Source of the DNA: JADLDB01 sp040755835
GTDB taxonomy: Bacteria; Myxococcota; Myxococcia; Myxococcales; Myxococcaceae
Direction of reading: 5' to 3'
NCBI GenBank assembly: GCA_040755835.1
Contig: JBFMAB010000025.1
Span: 171,373-235,372 of the forward strand
Length of the DNA: 64,000 bases
A program made the translations under genes and the position numbers. Numbering within the stretch: the stretch's first letter is position 1; each line of letters starts with the position of its first letter. The notes below the pieces were generated by a model. That model saw nothing but the letters and a program-made list of their open reading frames with translations. It did no database searches and had not been told where the DNA came from. This document shows, one piece after another, positions 15,451-24,454 of the stretch.

Positions 15451-17670
15451 TCACGGCGCCGCCGGCGGCGGCACGTCCGCCTTCGGCGCGTCATTCCTCG
15501 GCCCCACCCACGCGGGGGCGCTCTTCCCGAGCACCTCCACGCTGCGCGCCGCGGCCGGCAGGTACGTGTCCAGCTTGCCGAGGTACCAGGCGAGCCCCAG
15601 CGCGAGGATGACCGCGAGGGTGAGGTAGAGGCCCCAGGGGCGCCGCTTCTCGGCGAACGGGTCGACGGTGTCGACACTCGAGCCCGGCGGCAGCTTCGCC
15701 ACCTTCGTCAGCGCGCCGCCGAACGGGATGTTGAGGCGGGCGCGGGCATTCACCGCCCAGCCGTTGGCGTCGAGGATGGGCCCGATGTTGCGCTGCCGCA
15801 GCTTGAGCGCCGCAATCAACATCGACGGGCCCGAGATGACCAGCATGAGGCCCACGAAGCCGAGCGGCATCCACATGCCGAGGCCGAAGAAGGTCTGCAG
15901 CATGGCGCCCAGTGCGGCGGCGATGCCACCGACGGCGACGCCCAGGGCGGCCACCACGCCGACGTCGAACTTCCTGGGCACGCCCTCGGCTTGACCCGTG
16001 TCGGCGGACTTCTCCACGGCGATGGCGCCTGCCGTCAGCTTGTCGTTGGCCGCCGTGTCCGCCGCGGTGGCGCGCCTGGTGACCTGCTCTTCGATGAAGC
16101 GCAACAGCTTCTTGTACGGCGCCCAGAAGGCCTGCCGGAGGGAGATGGGGTTCTCCACCACCCTGGTGATGGTGGCGTCCCAGTCCCGGCCCTCGAGGTC
16201 GTAGAAGATGCCGTTGCGGCCCACCATCAGGTTGTCCGAGTCGCCCGCGGTGAACGCGGCGACGATGGTCATCTTCTCGCCCGTCGCCGGGCGGGTGCAG
16301 TCGCAGTACGCGAGGTACGCGCGGGACAGCGGCGCCATGGTGGCGTGCTTGCCGGCGTCCTCCACCCGCACGCACAGCTCGCACTCGCGCTGGTCGAGGA
16401 ACAGCCGCCCCACCTGGAAGATGGCCGGGGCCTTGCGCGCGTAGAAGTCCCTGAACGAGACGAAGTTGTTCGCCAGGCGGAAGAGGTCCCGGTGCAGTCG
16501 CACCAACTTCTCCACCGAGGCAATCGACTTCGCCGTCGGCTCCTGCGCCTTCTCCTCGGCCATCAGGTCGTCGAAGAGCTTGCGCGCGCCGTCCTTCGCC
16601 AGCGCCCGCACGCGCTCCGCGCCCAGCTTCTCGACGCTGGGCCCGCCCTTGCCGCCCTGCCAGGCCTCGTACGGCGCCAGCTTCGCGAGGATGGCGGCCC
16701 AGTCCGCCTCGGTCAGCTCCGCCTTCTCGCCCACCAGCGGCTTGACGGCCTTCTCCGCCAACGCAGCCACCGCCGCCGCCCACGCGGGGTTGACGCCCGT
16801 CTTCAGTGGGAGCGCCCTGCCCGGCCCGATTCGCGCCAGCGGGAAGGACTGAATCTCCGCCGAGGTGATGGTGAGGTCCTTCGCGGCGAGCGCCAGGTAC
16901 TCCTTCTCCTCGCGGTTGAGCGCGGCGATGGCGCGCTCGTCGAAGGCCGCCAGCCGGCAACGGGCGAAGTAGTCCTCCACCTTGGCGCGCACGGCCTTCA
17001 CCGCCTCGAAGGCCGCGGCGGTGTCCGCGCCCAGCGGCTGCGTCTCGGCCGTGCCCTTGTCCAGCCACGCCGCGTGCTCGGCGATGGCCTTGAAGAAGGC
17101 GTCCGCGTTGTCGGCGCTCGCGCCCTGCTTGCCGGACTTGTCCAGCGTGCCGCCGGTGCAGGCGACGATGTCCGCGAGGAGCTGCTTGCCGGCTTCGTCC
17201 TTCGCCGACTCCGGCGGCACCACCCCGTCCCCGTTGAAGGCCATGCCTTCGAAGGCCTTCACCGCCTCCGCGCTGTCCTTCACCGAGATGCTGGGCGCGT
17301 TGGGTCGGCCCAGGCCGGCCAGCACCGTCTTCGCCGCCTGGTGCACGCGCTTGCCTTCTTCCACGTCGGTGTTGATGGACGACAGCAGCAGCGCGTCGCC
17401 CGGCTTCACCAGCTCGTCCGGATTCTTCAGCATCGCGCACGCCCACTTCGCGGCGGCGATCAGCTCCGGCGCGCGGATACGGCCGTCCTTGTCGGCGTCG
17501 ATGAGCTCCAGCGTCCGGGCGTCGAACGAGAGGCCCTTCGTCGGGCAGGCGAGCGCGACCCAGAGCTTCTGGTCGAGTTCGCCGAGCGCCTGCAGATCCC
17601 TCCCGCTCTCGAGCCGCACCTGGTCGAAGCCGCCCGCGCGGAAAAACGTGAACGTGCGCTTGTCTGACAT
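15451..17670 (-). CDS. Large EF-hand membrane protein
   Basis: The 739-residue protein opens FFRAGGFDQVRLESG, then LELIDADKDGRIRAPELI, a canonical EF-hand loop (D-x-D-x-D-G-x-I-x-x-x-E), so Ca2+ binding is likely. A second DGxx-like site (FNGDGVVPPES) lies near residue 145. The middle is long and helical, with a Cys cluster (RECELC, CDC). The C-terminus has hydrophobic spans (about residues 575-625 and near 690). I know of similar EF-hand proteins without a named function. It diverges from the Rieske gene. Confidence 0.72.
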   Translation of the reverse strand: MSDKRTFTFFRAGGFDQVRLESGRDLQALGELDQKLWVALACPTKGLSFDARTLELIDADKDGRIRAPELIAAAKWACAMLKNPDELVKPGDALLLSSINTDVEEGKRVHQAAKTVLAGLGRPNAPSISVKDSAEAVKAFEGMAFNGDGVVPPESAKDEAGKQLLADIVACTGGTLDKSGKQGASADNADAFFKAIAEHAAWLDKGTAETQPLGADTAAAFEAVKAVRAKVEDYFARCRLAAFDERAIAALNREEKEYLALAAKDLTITSAEIQSFPLARIGPGRALPLKTGVNPAWAAAVAALAEKAVKPLVGEKAELTEADWAAILAKLAPYEAWQGGKGGPSVEKLGAERVRALAKDGARKLFDDLMAEEKAQEPTAKSIASVEKLVRLHRDLFRLANNFVSFRDFYARKAPAIFQVGRLFLDQRECELCVRVEDAGKHATMAPLSRAYLAYCDCTRPATGEKMTIVAAFTAGDSDNLMVGRNGIFYDLEGRDWDATITRVVENPISLRQAFWAPYKKLLRFIEEQVTRRATAADTAANDKLTAGAIAVEKSADTGQAEGVPRKFDVGVVAALGVAVGGIAAALGAMLQTFFGLGMWMPLGFVGLMLVISGPSMLIAALKLRQRNIGPILDANGWAVNARARLNIPFGGALTKVAKLPPGSSVDTVDPFAEKRRPWGLYLTLAVILALGLAWYLGKLDTYLPAAARSVEVLGKSAPAWVGPRNDAPKADVPPPAAP

Positions 17671-17770
17671 GCTGGCCTTCCCCCTCTGCGACGCAGGCGG
17701 CGTGCCGGCGTCCCGTCTTCAGCGGCGCACGACTGTTCGCCCGTGGGCGTGCGAAATAAAAGAAGCGCGG

Positions 17771-17817
17771 CGACTTCGCACGGCAGTGAGAGATTCTGCG
17801 AGCGAAGTCGTTTCGCT
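17771..17817. promoter_or_regulatory. Nested inverted repeats in divergent promoter region
   Basis: CGACTTCGC (17771-17779) pairs perfectly with GCGAAGTCG (17802-17810). AGCGAA (17801-17806) also pairs with TTCGCT (17812-17817), and GTGCGAA (17749-17755) with TTCGCAC (17775-17781). The cluster lies between the divergent EF-hand and Rieske genes and could be an operator. Confidence 0.4.
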
Positions 17818-17822
17818 ACAGT
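17817..17822 (+). promoter_or_regulatory. -10-like box (TACAGT) for a leaderless start
   Basis: TACAGT ends 9 nt before ATG 17832. TTCTGC lies 17 nt upstream as a weak -35. It overlaps the end of the inverted-repeat cluster, so a repressor bound there would block it. Confidence 0.42.
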
Positions 17823-17831
17823 CGCGTCGCC

Positions 17832-18878
17832 ATGACGGCCGCCCCCATGCCGGGTGCCCACCTCCCCGACGCGTGGTTCATCGTCGCGAAGAGCGGCGAG
17901 CTGGGCGCGCGGCCGGTGTCCGTGACGCTGCAGGGGCGCCCGCTGGTGGTGTTCCGCGCGAAGGACGGCGCGCCGGCGGCGCTGTTGGACCGCTGCCCGC
18001 ACCGCAACGTGCCTCTGTCGTTGGGCCGGGTGCGCGCCGGCGAGCTCGAGTGCGCGTACCACGGCTGGCGCTTCGACGGCGGCGGGCGGTGCACCGCGGT
18101 GCCCGGGCTACCGGACGGCGCCGAGGTGTCGCTGAGGAGCCGCTGCGTCGAGACGTGGCCGGTGCGCGAGGCGCAGGGCTACCTCTGGGTGTACTCGACG
18201 CCGGGAGCGGCGCCGGCGACGGAGCCGTTCCGCTTTCCGCACCTCGAGGACGCCGGCTACACGACGGTACGGCGCGACTACGTCGTCGACGCGACGCTGC
18301 ACGCCGCGGTGGAGAACGTGCTGGACGTGCCGCACACCGCCTTCCTCCATGGCGGGCTGTTCCGCACCGCCGAGAAGAAGAACGTCATCGACGTGGTGGT
18401 GCGCCGCCACGACACCTGGGCCGAAGCGCAGTTTTTCGGCGAGCCGCGCCCGACGGGCCTCATCGGCCGGCTGCTCGCGCCCGGCGGCGGTGTGGTGGAG
18501 CACACCGACCGCTTCCTGCTGCCGTCCATCGCGCAGGTGGAGTACCGCCTCGGGCCCACCTCGCACGTCATCGCCACCTCGGCGATGACGCCGGAGTCGG
18601 ACACGCGCACGCGCATCTACGCCGTCGTCACCTTCCGGCTGCCGCTGCCCGGCTGGCTGGTGAAGCCCGCGGTGCTGCCCATCGCCTCGCGCATCTTCGC
18701 GCAGGACGCGGTGATGCTGGCGCGGCAGACCGAGACGGTGCGCCGCTTCGGCGGCGAGAAGTTCACCTCCACCGAGCTGGACGTGCTGGGGCCGCAGGTG
18801 ACGCGGCTCCTCAAGCAGGCGGCGGCGAAGGAGCCGCCCGGCGCGCCGCACGAGCACCGGGTACGGATGAAGACGTAG
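17832..18878 (+). CDS. Rieske non-haem iron oxygenase
   Basis: The 348-residue oxygenase has the Rieske [2Fe-2S] ligands Cys55-x-His57 (CPHRN) and Cys74-x2-His77 (CAYHGW). The mononuclear iron site is ENVLDVPHTAFLH at residues 161-173 (His168 and His173, with an acid later). This is the layout of vanillate demethylase/pheophorbide-oxygenase-like single-component oxygenases, which need a separate reductase; none is nearby. The substrate is unknown. A TACAGT box lies 9 nt before the ATG and there is no Shine-Dalgarno. Confidence 0.88.
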   Translation: MTAAPMPGAHLPDAWFIVAKSGELGARPVSVTLQGRPLVVFRAKDGAPAALLDRCPHRNVPLSLGRVRAGELECAYHGWRFDGGGRCTAVPGLPDGAEVSLRSRCVETWPVREAQGYLWVYSTPGAAPATEPFRFPHLEDAGYTTVRRDYVVDATLHAAVENVLDVPHTAFLHGGLFRTAEKKNVIDVVVRRHDTWAEAQFFGEPRPTGLIGRLLAPGGGVVEHTDRFLLPSIAQVEYRLGPTSHVIATSAMTPESDTRTRIYAVVTFRLPLPGWLVKPAVLPIASRIFAQDAVMLARQTETVRRFGGEKFTSTELDVLGPQVTRLLKQAAAKEPPGAPHEHRVRMKT

Positions 18879-18884
18879 GCCCCG

Positions 18885-19664
18885 TCAGGGCTCCTTCATC
18901 ACCCGCGCCTGCTTCTCGAAGCCCTCCGGCGGCTCGAGGCGGAAGGCGTCGGCGGGCAGCTCGGGGTTCAGCTCCACCGTGGTGAGGGTGGTGGTGCCCA
19001 GCACCTCGCCGTCGCGCGTCTCCGTCAGCTTCGTCGGCACGCACAGCTTGAGCGCCGCCTCGCAGCGCTCGGTGTCCACCTTCACCTCGCCGAGGTGCAT
19101 GCCGCTGCGCGTGCGCTTGCCGAGGAAGTCCCCCGACGGCCAGCGCAGCACGTACGTCACTTCGAGCGGCCCACCGTCCTCGTCCTGCGCCTGCACCGTC
19201 ACCTCGACGGCCTGCGGACCCTGCGGATGAGACACCTGCCTCGCGGTGACGCCCTTCGAGGGGATGAGCGGCGTGCGGAAGCCGTCGGGCGCGAACGGGC
19301 GGAACAGCGTGGCCAGCAACAGCGCGGCCTTCGCCGGCGGCAGCTTTAGCTCGAAGACCTCCAGCTTCTTCTCGGGCGCGTTCACCCGGTACAGCGTCTT
19401 GCCGTCGAAGGCGACGGACACGGCCTCGGCGCCGCCCCGGGCCACGCCGCGGCTCAGGTTGGGCGAGCGGTAGAAGAACTCGTGGTGCGCCATGTCCCCG
19501 CCCTGCGTGGAGTCCACCACCAGGTGGTACGCGGTGAGGCGCTTCTCGCGCTCGGCGAGCGCCTGCTTCACCTCGCCCACCAGGGCGGGCGCGGGCGCGT
19601 CCGCGCCGGACTTCGTGCAGCCAGCGGCCAGCGCGAGCGCCAGGGTGAGAAAGAGACGGCGCAT
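18885..19664 (-). CDS. Lipoprotein with LolA-like fold
   Basis: The 259-residue lipoprotein has lipobox LAAGC. The rest is beta-rich with repeated strands such as HEFFYRSPNLSRGVAR and VSVAFDGKTLYRVNAPEKK, the incomplete-barrel pattern of LolA/LppX-like or DUF2092 proteins that carry lipids or sense membrane stress. That assignment is by pattern only. It converges on the Rieske gene with a 6-nt gap. Confidence 0.65.
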   Translation of the reverse strand: MRRLFLTLALALAAGCTKSGADAPAPALVGEVKQALAEREKRLTAYHLVVDSTQGGDMAHHEFFYRSPNLSRGVARGGAEAVSVAFDGKTLYRVNAPEKKLEVFELKLPPAKAALLLATLFRPFAPDGFRTPLIPSKGVTARQVSHPQGPQAVEVTVQAQDEDGGPLEVTYVLRWPSGDFLGKRTRSGMHLGEVKVDTERCEAALKLCVPTKLTETRDGEVLGTTTLTTVELNPELPADAFRLEPPEGFEKQARVMKEP

Positions 19665-19754
19665 GGAGAAGCTCCGGGCGTGGACATGCGACGGCCCGCC
19701 GTGGCGGCGACGCCGACGACGGGCCGACGAAGACGACTGGAAGAAGCGACGCGG

Positions 19755-20123
19755 TTACTTCACCGCCACGCCGACGGCCGACGAGAGCGGGAAGCCGAAG
19801 AGGTTGAGACCACCCGGGATGCTGAACACCGCGAAAATGCCGTGGCGCGGGGTGGTGCTGGCGGACTTGAGGTCCACCTTGGTGGCGCCCATGGCCTTCG
19901 CCTCGCCCACGAGCAGCTTGTTGACGACTTCGTCGAGGTCGCTCGTGACGACGTCGACGATGTGGAAGAACAACGTGAAGCCCAGCGACGTCGCCTGGAT
20001 GACGGCGACGGCTTCGCCGCCGGTGGCCGACACTTCGTTGCTCCCGACGGTGGCCGACTCGACGCTGGTGCAGCCCGTGAACATGGCGGCCGCGAGCCCG
20101 AGGGCCAGGAAAGCCTTCTTCAT
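19755..20123 (-). CDS. Small lipoprotein
   Basis: ATG at 20123 gives MKKAFLALGLAAAMFTGC with lipobox FTGC. The mature part has a hydrophobic stretch (VIQATSLGFTLFFHIVDVV), a helix, and ends LFGFPLSSAVGVAVK. It may be a TRL-like or other small envelope lipoprotein; I do not assign a family. It is divergent from the M50 protease, 74 nt apart. Confidence 0.7.
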   Translation of the reverse strand: MKKAFLALGLAAAMFTGCTSVESATVGSNEVSATGGEAVAVIQATSLGFTLFFHIVDVVTSDLDEVVNKLLVGEAKAMGATKVDLKSASTTPRHGIFAVFSIPGGLNLFGFPLSSAVGVAVK

Positions 20124-20197
20124 TGCCGACTCCTTGAGAGAGGATGAAAACAGCGGCGGCAGCATAGGGTTGGAGGCCCGGGAGTCAACGCAAACTC

Positions 20198-21148
20198 ATG
20201 AGGGGCTTCCTCCGTCATCCGGCGTTTCACCTGCTGTTGCTGGTGCTCACGTTCGTCAGCGTGTTCTTCGTCTTCCTCGTCGCGTGGGGCGGCGGCGTGG
20301 AAGGGGACCTCCCCGACAGGCTGTGGGGCAGCGCGCTCTTCGCGGTCAGCGTCCTGCTCATCCTCGGCGCGCACGAGATGGGTCACTACGTCATGGCGCG
20401 CGCCCACGGCGTCGACGCGACGCTGCCGTACTTCATCCCCGTGCCGCTGGGCTTCGGCACGCTGGGCGCCGTCATCCGACTGAAGGGCAAGGTGCCGACG
20501 CGCGACGCGCTGGTGGACATCGGCGCGGCGGGTCCGCTGGCGGGGCTGCTCATCGCGGTGCCGTTGTTGGTGGTGGGCATCGCGCTGTCGCCGGCGGTGG
20601 ACGTGCCGCCCGGCGCGTCGCACGCGTTGCCGCGCACGTCGCTGTGGCACCTCGCGGAGCTTTTCGGCCAGTGGGCGCGCGAGGTGGTGCGCGGCATTCC
20701 CGCGCCGGCGGAGACGCAGGAGAGCCTGCTGTTCGGTGACAATCTGCTGTCGCTCCTGCTGGTGCGCGCGGTGCACGGCGCGCTGCCGGAGGGGAAGGAC
20801 CTCGCGGCGCACCCGGTGCTGCTGGCCGGCTGGTTCGGGATGCTGGTGACGATGCTCAACCTGTTGCCGGTGGGGCAGCTGGACGGCGGGCATCTCACGC
20901 ACGCGTGGTTCGGCGAGCATGCGGTGCGCATCGGCCGCGTGGTGGCGGGCGTGCTGCTGCCGCTGGCCCTCTTCGCCAGCGCGTCCTGGCTGGTGTGGTT
21001 CTTCCTGGTGACGCGCGTGGTGGGCTTCGGCCATCCGCCCGTGACGGACGAGGCCGTGCCGCTGTCCCGGGGCCGTCAGGTGGTGTGCCTCGTGTGCTTC
21101 GTGGCGACGGTGCTGTGCTTCATGCCGGTGCCCATCGACGCGGTGTGA
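20198..21148 (+). CDS. Site-2-type M50 intramembrane metalloprotease
   Basis: The 316-residue polytopic membrane protein has zinc motif HEMGH at residues 59-63 in a span and the third ligand Asp229 in NLLPVGQLDGGH. This layout, with an ~160-residue gap holding further spans, fits M50 proteases of the EGY/RseP group, which cut membrane-embedded regulators. No PDZ domain is visible. The anti-sigma or other substrate is not in the window. The following subtilase is on the same strand but 257 nt away. Confidence 0.88.
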   Translation: MRGFLRHPAFHLLLLVLTFVSVFFVFLVAWGGGVEGDLPDRLWGSALFAVSVLLILGAHEMGHYVMARAHGVDATLPYFIPVPLGFGTLGAVIRLKGKVPTRDALVDIGAAGPLAGLLIAVPLLVVGIALSPAVDVPPGASHALPRTSLWHLAELFGQWAREVVRGIPAPAETQESLLFGDNLLSLLLVRAVHGALPEGKDLAAHPVLLAGWFGMLVTMLNLLPVGQLDGGHLTHAWFGEHAVRIGRVVAGVLLPLALFASASWLVWFFLVTRVVGFGHPPVTDEAVPLSRGRQVVCLVCFVATVLCFMPVPIDAV

Positions 21149-21170
21149 GAAGCACCTTTCAACCCTGCAA

Positions 21171-21200
21171 TGCAGCGGTGAAATCGACTGCGCCGCTGCA
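21171..21200. other. Inverted repeat after the M50 gene
   Basis: TGCAGCGG (21171-21178) pairs with CCGCTGCA (21193-21200) across a 14-nt loop in the 257-nt gap between the protease genes. There is no T-run. It could be a weak Rho-dependent end or an operator. Confidence 0.3.
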
Positions 21201-21393
21201 CGGCCGCGGCGAGGCGGATCAACCACCTGTGCTCGGCATGGTGCATGCACACCGACGGCGCGCCGCCCGCATCTGAGAGTCGTCTTCTTCAGGGGCGGCA
21301 CCCTCCCTCGCTCGCCATCGCAGTCCCCCCGCGGTGCGCGGGCGCCGGGAGGGGGTCGCCTGCTTCCGGTGCGACTGGAACGGGCGGGCCAGC

Positions 21394-21399
21394 TAGAGT
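21394..21399 (+). promoter_or_regulatory. -10-like box (TAGAGT) for a leaderless start
   Basis: TAGAGT ends 6 nt before ATG 21406 and no Shine-Dalgarno is present. An identical box with the same 6-nt gap precedes the DUF2652 gene at 43950. Confidence 0.45.
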
Positions 21400-21405
21400 C
21401 GCGCC

Positions 21406-23190
21406 ATGACGGCCACGGCCTTCGCGGTGCTGGTGCTGACGGCGACGCCGCTCGCCGCGGCCGCACCGGGCGGCGCGGCCGCCGCAACGACGCCGTGCGC
21501 GGTTGGCGCGGACTCGGCGCTCGCCGCGACGCCGTGCCTCGCTCCCGCAGCGGGCGGCGAGACTGCCGCGACGACGCCGCAGGCCGCGGGCGGTGACTCG
21601 GCGCTTGCGGCGACTGCGCGTGTCGCTCGGGCACCGGCCGGCGCGACGGCCCTGGCGACGCCGCACAGGGTTGGGGCGGACCCGGCGCTCGCAGCCGCTC
21701 CGCGCCTCGTCTCCGCACCGGCCAGCGCCGCGCCGCCGCCGGTGCGCGCGCCGGTGCGCGACGCCCTGCGCGCGGCGAGCGAAGTCGACGTGCTCGTCCT
21801 CGTCTCTTCCGCGCCGCACGCCGTCATCGCGGCGCTGCCCGCTTCGGAGGTGCGCCACGCCCGCGTGTTGCGCGGCCTCGACGCCTTCGCGGCGACGGTG
21901 ACGGCGGCGGGGGCGGACGCGCTGGCGAGGCACCCGGCGGTGGTGGGCGTGCAGCTCGAGCGCCGGCTGCGCGCGTTGACGGCGGAGAGCGCGGCGGTGG
22001 TGGGCGCGGACGTGGTGCGCGACGGCCTCGGTGTCACCGGGCGCGGCGTGGTGGTGGCGGCGCTGGACACGGGCGTCGACGCCACGCACCCGGACCTGCA
22101 GGACGGCGGCGTGGTGGCGCAGAAGTGCTTCGTGCTGGGCGGCTGTCCGCCCGGCAACACCGACGAGGGCGACTGGGCGCCCGAAGGCAGCGGCCACGGC
22201 ACGCACGTCACCGGCATCGTCACCGGCGACGGCCGCGTGGCGCCGAAGGGCCTCGCGCCCGGCGCGGGCGTCGTCATGGTGCGCGTCTTCGACGACACCT
22301 CGTACGGCCGCGAGTCGGACTGGGCCCTCGCCATGGGCTGGGTGGCGGACCACGCCGGCGCGCTGGGCATTCGCGTGCTGAACCTCTCCATCGGCACCGA
22401 CGAGCGCTACGCCGGCGCCTGCGAAGCGGACTGGCCGGTGATGGCGGAGGCGGCGCGGCGCGTGCGGGACGCGGGCGTGGTGTTGATCGCCGCCGCGGGA
22501 AATGAGAACGAGGCGAATGCGCTGGTGGCGCCGGCGTGCCTGCCGGGCGTCCTCTCGGTGGGCGCGGTGTACGACGCGGCGCTGGGGCGCGAGCCCGACA
22601 CCGGCACGTACTCGAGCGGCTGCGTCGACGCGGCCACCGACGCCGGCACGGTGATGTGCCTCAGCAACACCAGCGACGAGTTGGACCTCCTCGCGCCGGG
22701 CAGCCGCACCCGCAACGCGGCGCCGGGCGGTGGTGTGGCCGAGCGCCGCGGCACGTCGCAGGCGACGCCGCACGCGTCCGCGGTCGCCGCGCTGATGCTG
22801 GAGGTGGACCCGGCGCTGACGCCCGACGACGTCGAGCGGCTTCTCGAGGAGACGGGGCGTCCGACGGTGGACCCGAAGGCGCCGGGCCGCGTGACGCCCC
22901 TCGTCGACGCCCGCGCGGCGGTGGAGGCGACGCGGGCTTCCTATTGCGCCCGCCACGCCGACGGCACGAGGTGCGCGCTCACGTTCGGCGCCTGCGACGG
23001 GGGCGCCTGCGAAGGCGTGTGCCTCGACGGCCGGTGCCGCGACAGCGCCGTGAAGACGGTGGGCGCCGTCGAGGGCGTGTGGCCCCGGGCCCCGGTCGGC
23101 TGCGCCTCGGTGGACGGCGCCGGCCTGCTGGCCCTGGCCGCCTGGCGGTGTCGTCGCCGCGGGGGCCAGCGCGCGCGCCTTCGAGCGTGA
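21406..23190 (+). CDS. Secreted subtilisin-like serine protease (S8) with MYXO-CTERM-like tail
   Basis: The 594-residue protein has a signal peptide, then an Ala-rich repeat region (residues ~20-110; GADSALAATP-like units). An I9-like propeptide spans ~124-190. The catalytic domain has Asp221 (ALDTGVDATHPDL), His264 (GSGHGTHVTG), oxyanion Asn366 and Ser451 (RRGTSQATPHASA). A Cys-rich region follows, then GC, a hydrophobic stretch and RCRRRGG, resembling the MYXO-CTERM sorting tail cut by myxosortase. It is probably surface-anchored. Confidence 0.9.
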   Translation: MTATAFAVLVLTATPLAAAAPGGAAAATTPCAVGADSALAATPCLAPAAGGETAATTPQAAGGDSALAATARVARAPAGATALATPHRVGADPALAAAPRLVSAPASAAPPPVRAPVRDALRAASEVDVLVLVSSAPHAVIAALPASEVRHARVLRGLDAFAATVTAAGADALARHPAVVGVQLERRLRALTAESAAVVGADVVRDGLGVTGRGVVVAALDTGVDATHPDLQDGGVVAQKCFVLGGCPPGNTDEGDWAPEGSGHGTHVTGIVTGDGRVAPKGLAPGAGVVMVRVFDDTSYGRESDWALAMGWVADHAGALGIRVLNLSIGTDERYAGACEADWPVMAEAARRVRDAGVVLIAAAGNENEANALVAPACLPGVLSVGAVYDAALGREPDTGTYSSGCVDAATDAGTVMCLSNTSDELDLLAPGSRTRNAAPGGGVAERRGTSQATPHASAVAALMLEVDPALTPDDVERLLEETGRPTVDPKAPGRVTPLVDARAAVEATRASYCARHADGTRCALTFGACDGGACEGVCLDGRCRDSAVKTVGAVEGVWPRAPVGCASVDGAGLLALAAWRCRRRGGQRARLRA

Positions 23191-23245
23191 CGACGGGAGC
23201 CGCACGCGCCGGGCGGCATCGTGGACTGGGCGCGGGCCGCGCGGG

Positions 23246-23710
23246 CTACCGCTTCGAGGCCATCACGGCCGACAGCCGCAGGCGTCCGTTGGTCTGCGTG
23301 AGCGCCACCAGCGCGCCGTTGGACGGCGCCGGCTGGTGCAGCACGAGCTGCTCGATGTCTCCGACGCGGCCTCCCAGGAGCTGCAGCGTCACGCGACCGC
23401 CCGGGCAGGTGCCCCGCACGCAGCCGCGCACCTCCACCTCCACATCGGTGACGATGAGGCGATGGCCCGGCAGCCAGCGCGATGCGGTGGCCACCACCTC
23501 ACCCCAGGCGATGGAGCCCTCGTCCGCCCGCGCCGGCCCCTCGGCGGCGGCGTTGGGGCGGGCGTCGGCCGTCGGCGCGCGCGCCGCGGTCGCCCCCGGG
23601 GCCACCGGCGCCGCCTGGGACTCGGTTTCGCCGGCCGAGGCGGCGGTGGGCACCAGGGCGCAGGCCAGAGCGAGAGCCACGCCGCGGCTGCGCGCGCGCG
23701 CCTCGGCCAC
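23246..23710 (-). CDS. Possible separate cistron: small secreted beta-domain protein
   Basis: GTG at 23710 follows GGGAGG at 23720-23725, 9 nt away. It would give a 154-residue protein starting MAEARARSRG, then VALALACALVPTAASA (a good type-I signal peptide), a linker, and a beta-domain with a C-x4-C pair (CVRGTC). It lies in the same frame as the metalloprotease with no stop between. The protein may therefore be made both as a fusion and alone. Function unknown. Confidence 0.45.
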   Translation of the reverse strand: MAEARARSRGVALALACALVPTAASAGETESQAAPVAPGATAARAPTADARPNAAAEGPARADEGSIAWGEVVATASRWLPGHRLIVTDVEVEVRGCVRGTCPGGRVTLQLLGGRVGDIEQLVLHQPAPSNGALVALTQTNGRLRLSAVMASKR

Positions 23711-24454
23711 GCGCGGCGTCCTCCCGAGTCCGAGGGCGCCGAGGAGGGCGGCGATGGCGACGGCCCACGGCGTGCCGGGCGCCCCCGGCGCCGCGGCGCA
23801 GCCCACCACCGGCACGCGTTGGCCCGAGGCGTCGACGGCGTAGAGGGCCTCCAGCCCCGCCTCGTCGTCCGGCGCGAGCGCGCGTTTGGCGACTTCCCAG
23901 GGTTCAGCGCCGGGGTACATCACCACCGTCGAGTCTTCCTCGTTGTGCAGCAGCCCCAGCGCGTGCCCCAGTTCGTGCATGAGGGTGTTCTGCACGTCGT
24001 AGACGCGCTCGTCCCCTCGGCGCTCCTTCACCACCTCAAAGCGGTAGCGTTCGACGTTGAAGAGGATGTCCGCGTCGAGAATCACGTTCGACTTCGCGCT
24101 GACCGTCACCAGCGTCGTCGCGAGCGCGTCCTGCGCGAAGGGCCAGTCCTCGAGGGCGGTGATGAGGTTTTCGTTCTCCGCGCCGGCGCCGACGGCGTAG
24201 CCCACCTGCCGCGGCTGCCGCGCGGCCTTCACCGTGACGGACACTCCCGCCGCCGCCGCGTCATACGCGGCGATGGAGGCCTCGATGGCTCGCCAGGCCT
24301 CGCTTCCCTGGCGGAGCTCGGCCACGAAGCGCTCGTCGACGACGAAGTCGACGCGGTCCTTCCAGCGCACGACGTCTCCCTGTGAGTCGGTGGCCAACGA
24401 GAAGGCCAGCGCCCGGCTGGCCACGACGAGCCCAAGAAGCGCGACGCGAGTCAT
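23246..24454 (-). CDS. Matrixin-like metalloprotease fused in frame to a second secreted protein
   Basis: From ATG 24454 the 402-residue frame starts with a signal peptide (MTRVALLGLVVASRALA). A metzincin domain follows with LMHELGHALGLLHN: zinc ligands His160, His164, His170, catalytic Glu161, and Met-turn candidate VVMY. At about residues 218-245 comes GC-hydrophobic-Arg, a MYXO-CTERM-like tail where the protein should end. Instead the frame continues into a new signal-peptide-like stretch (VALALACALVPTAASA) and a beta-rich domain (IVTDVEVEVRGCVRGTCPGG). A GTG with GGGAGG at 23710 could start the second part separately. Confidence 0.78.
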   Translation of the reverse strand: MTRVALLGLVVASRALAFSLATDSQGDVVRWKDRVDFVVDERFVAELRQGSEAWRAIEASIAAYDAAAAGVSVTVKAARQPRQVGYAVGAGAENENLITALEDWPFAQDALATTLVTVSAKSNVILDADILFNVERYRFEVVKERRGDERVYDVQNTLMHELGHALGLLHNEEDSTVVMYPGAEPWEVAKRALAPDDEAGLEALYAVDASGQRVPVVGCAAAPGAPGTPWAVAIAALLGALGLGRTPRVAEARARSRGVALALACALVPTAASAGETESQAAPVAPGATAARAPTADARPNAAAEGPARADEGSIAWGEVVATASRWLPGHRLIVTDVEVEVRGCVRGTCPGGRVTLQLLGGRVGDIEQLVLHQPAPSNGALVALTQTNGRLRLSAVMASKR

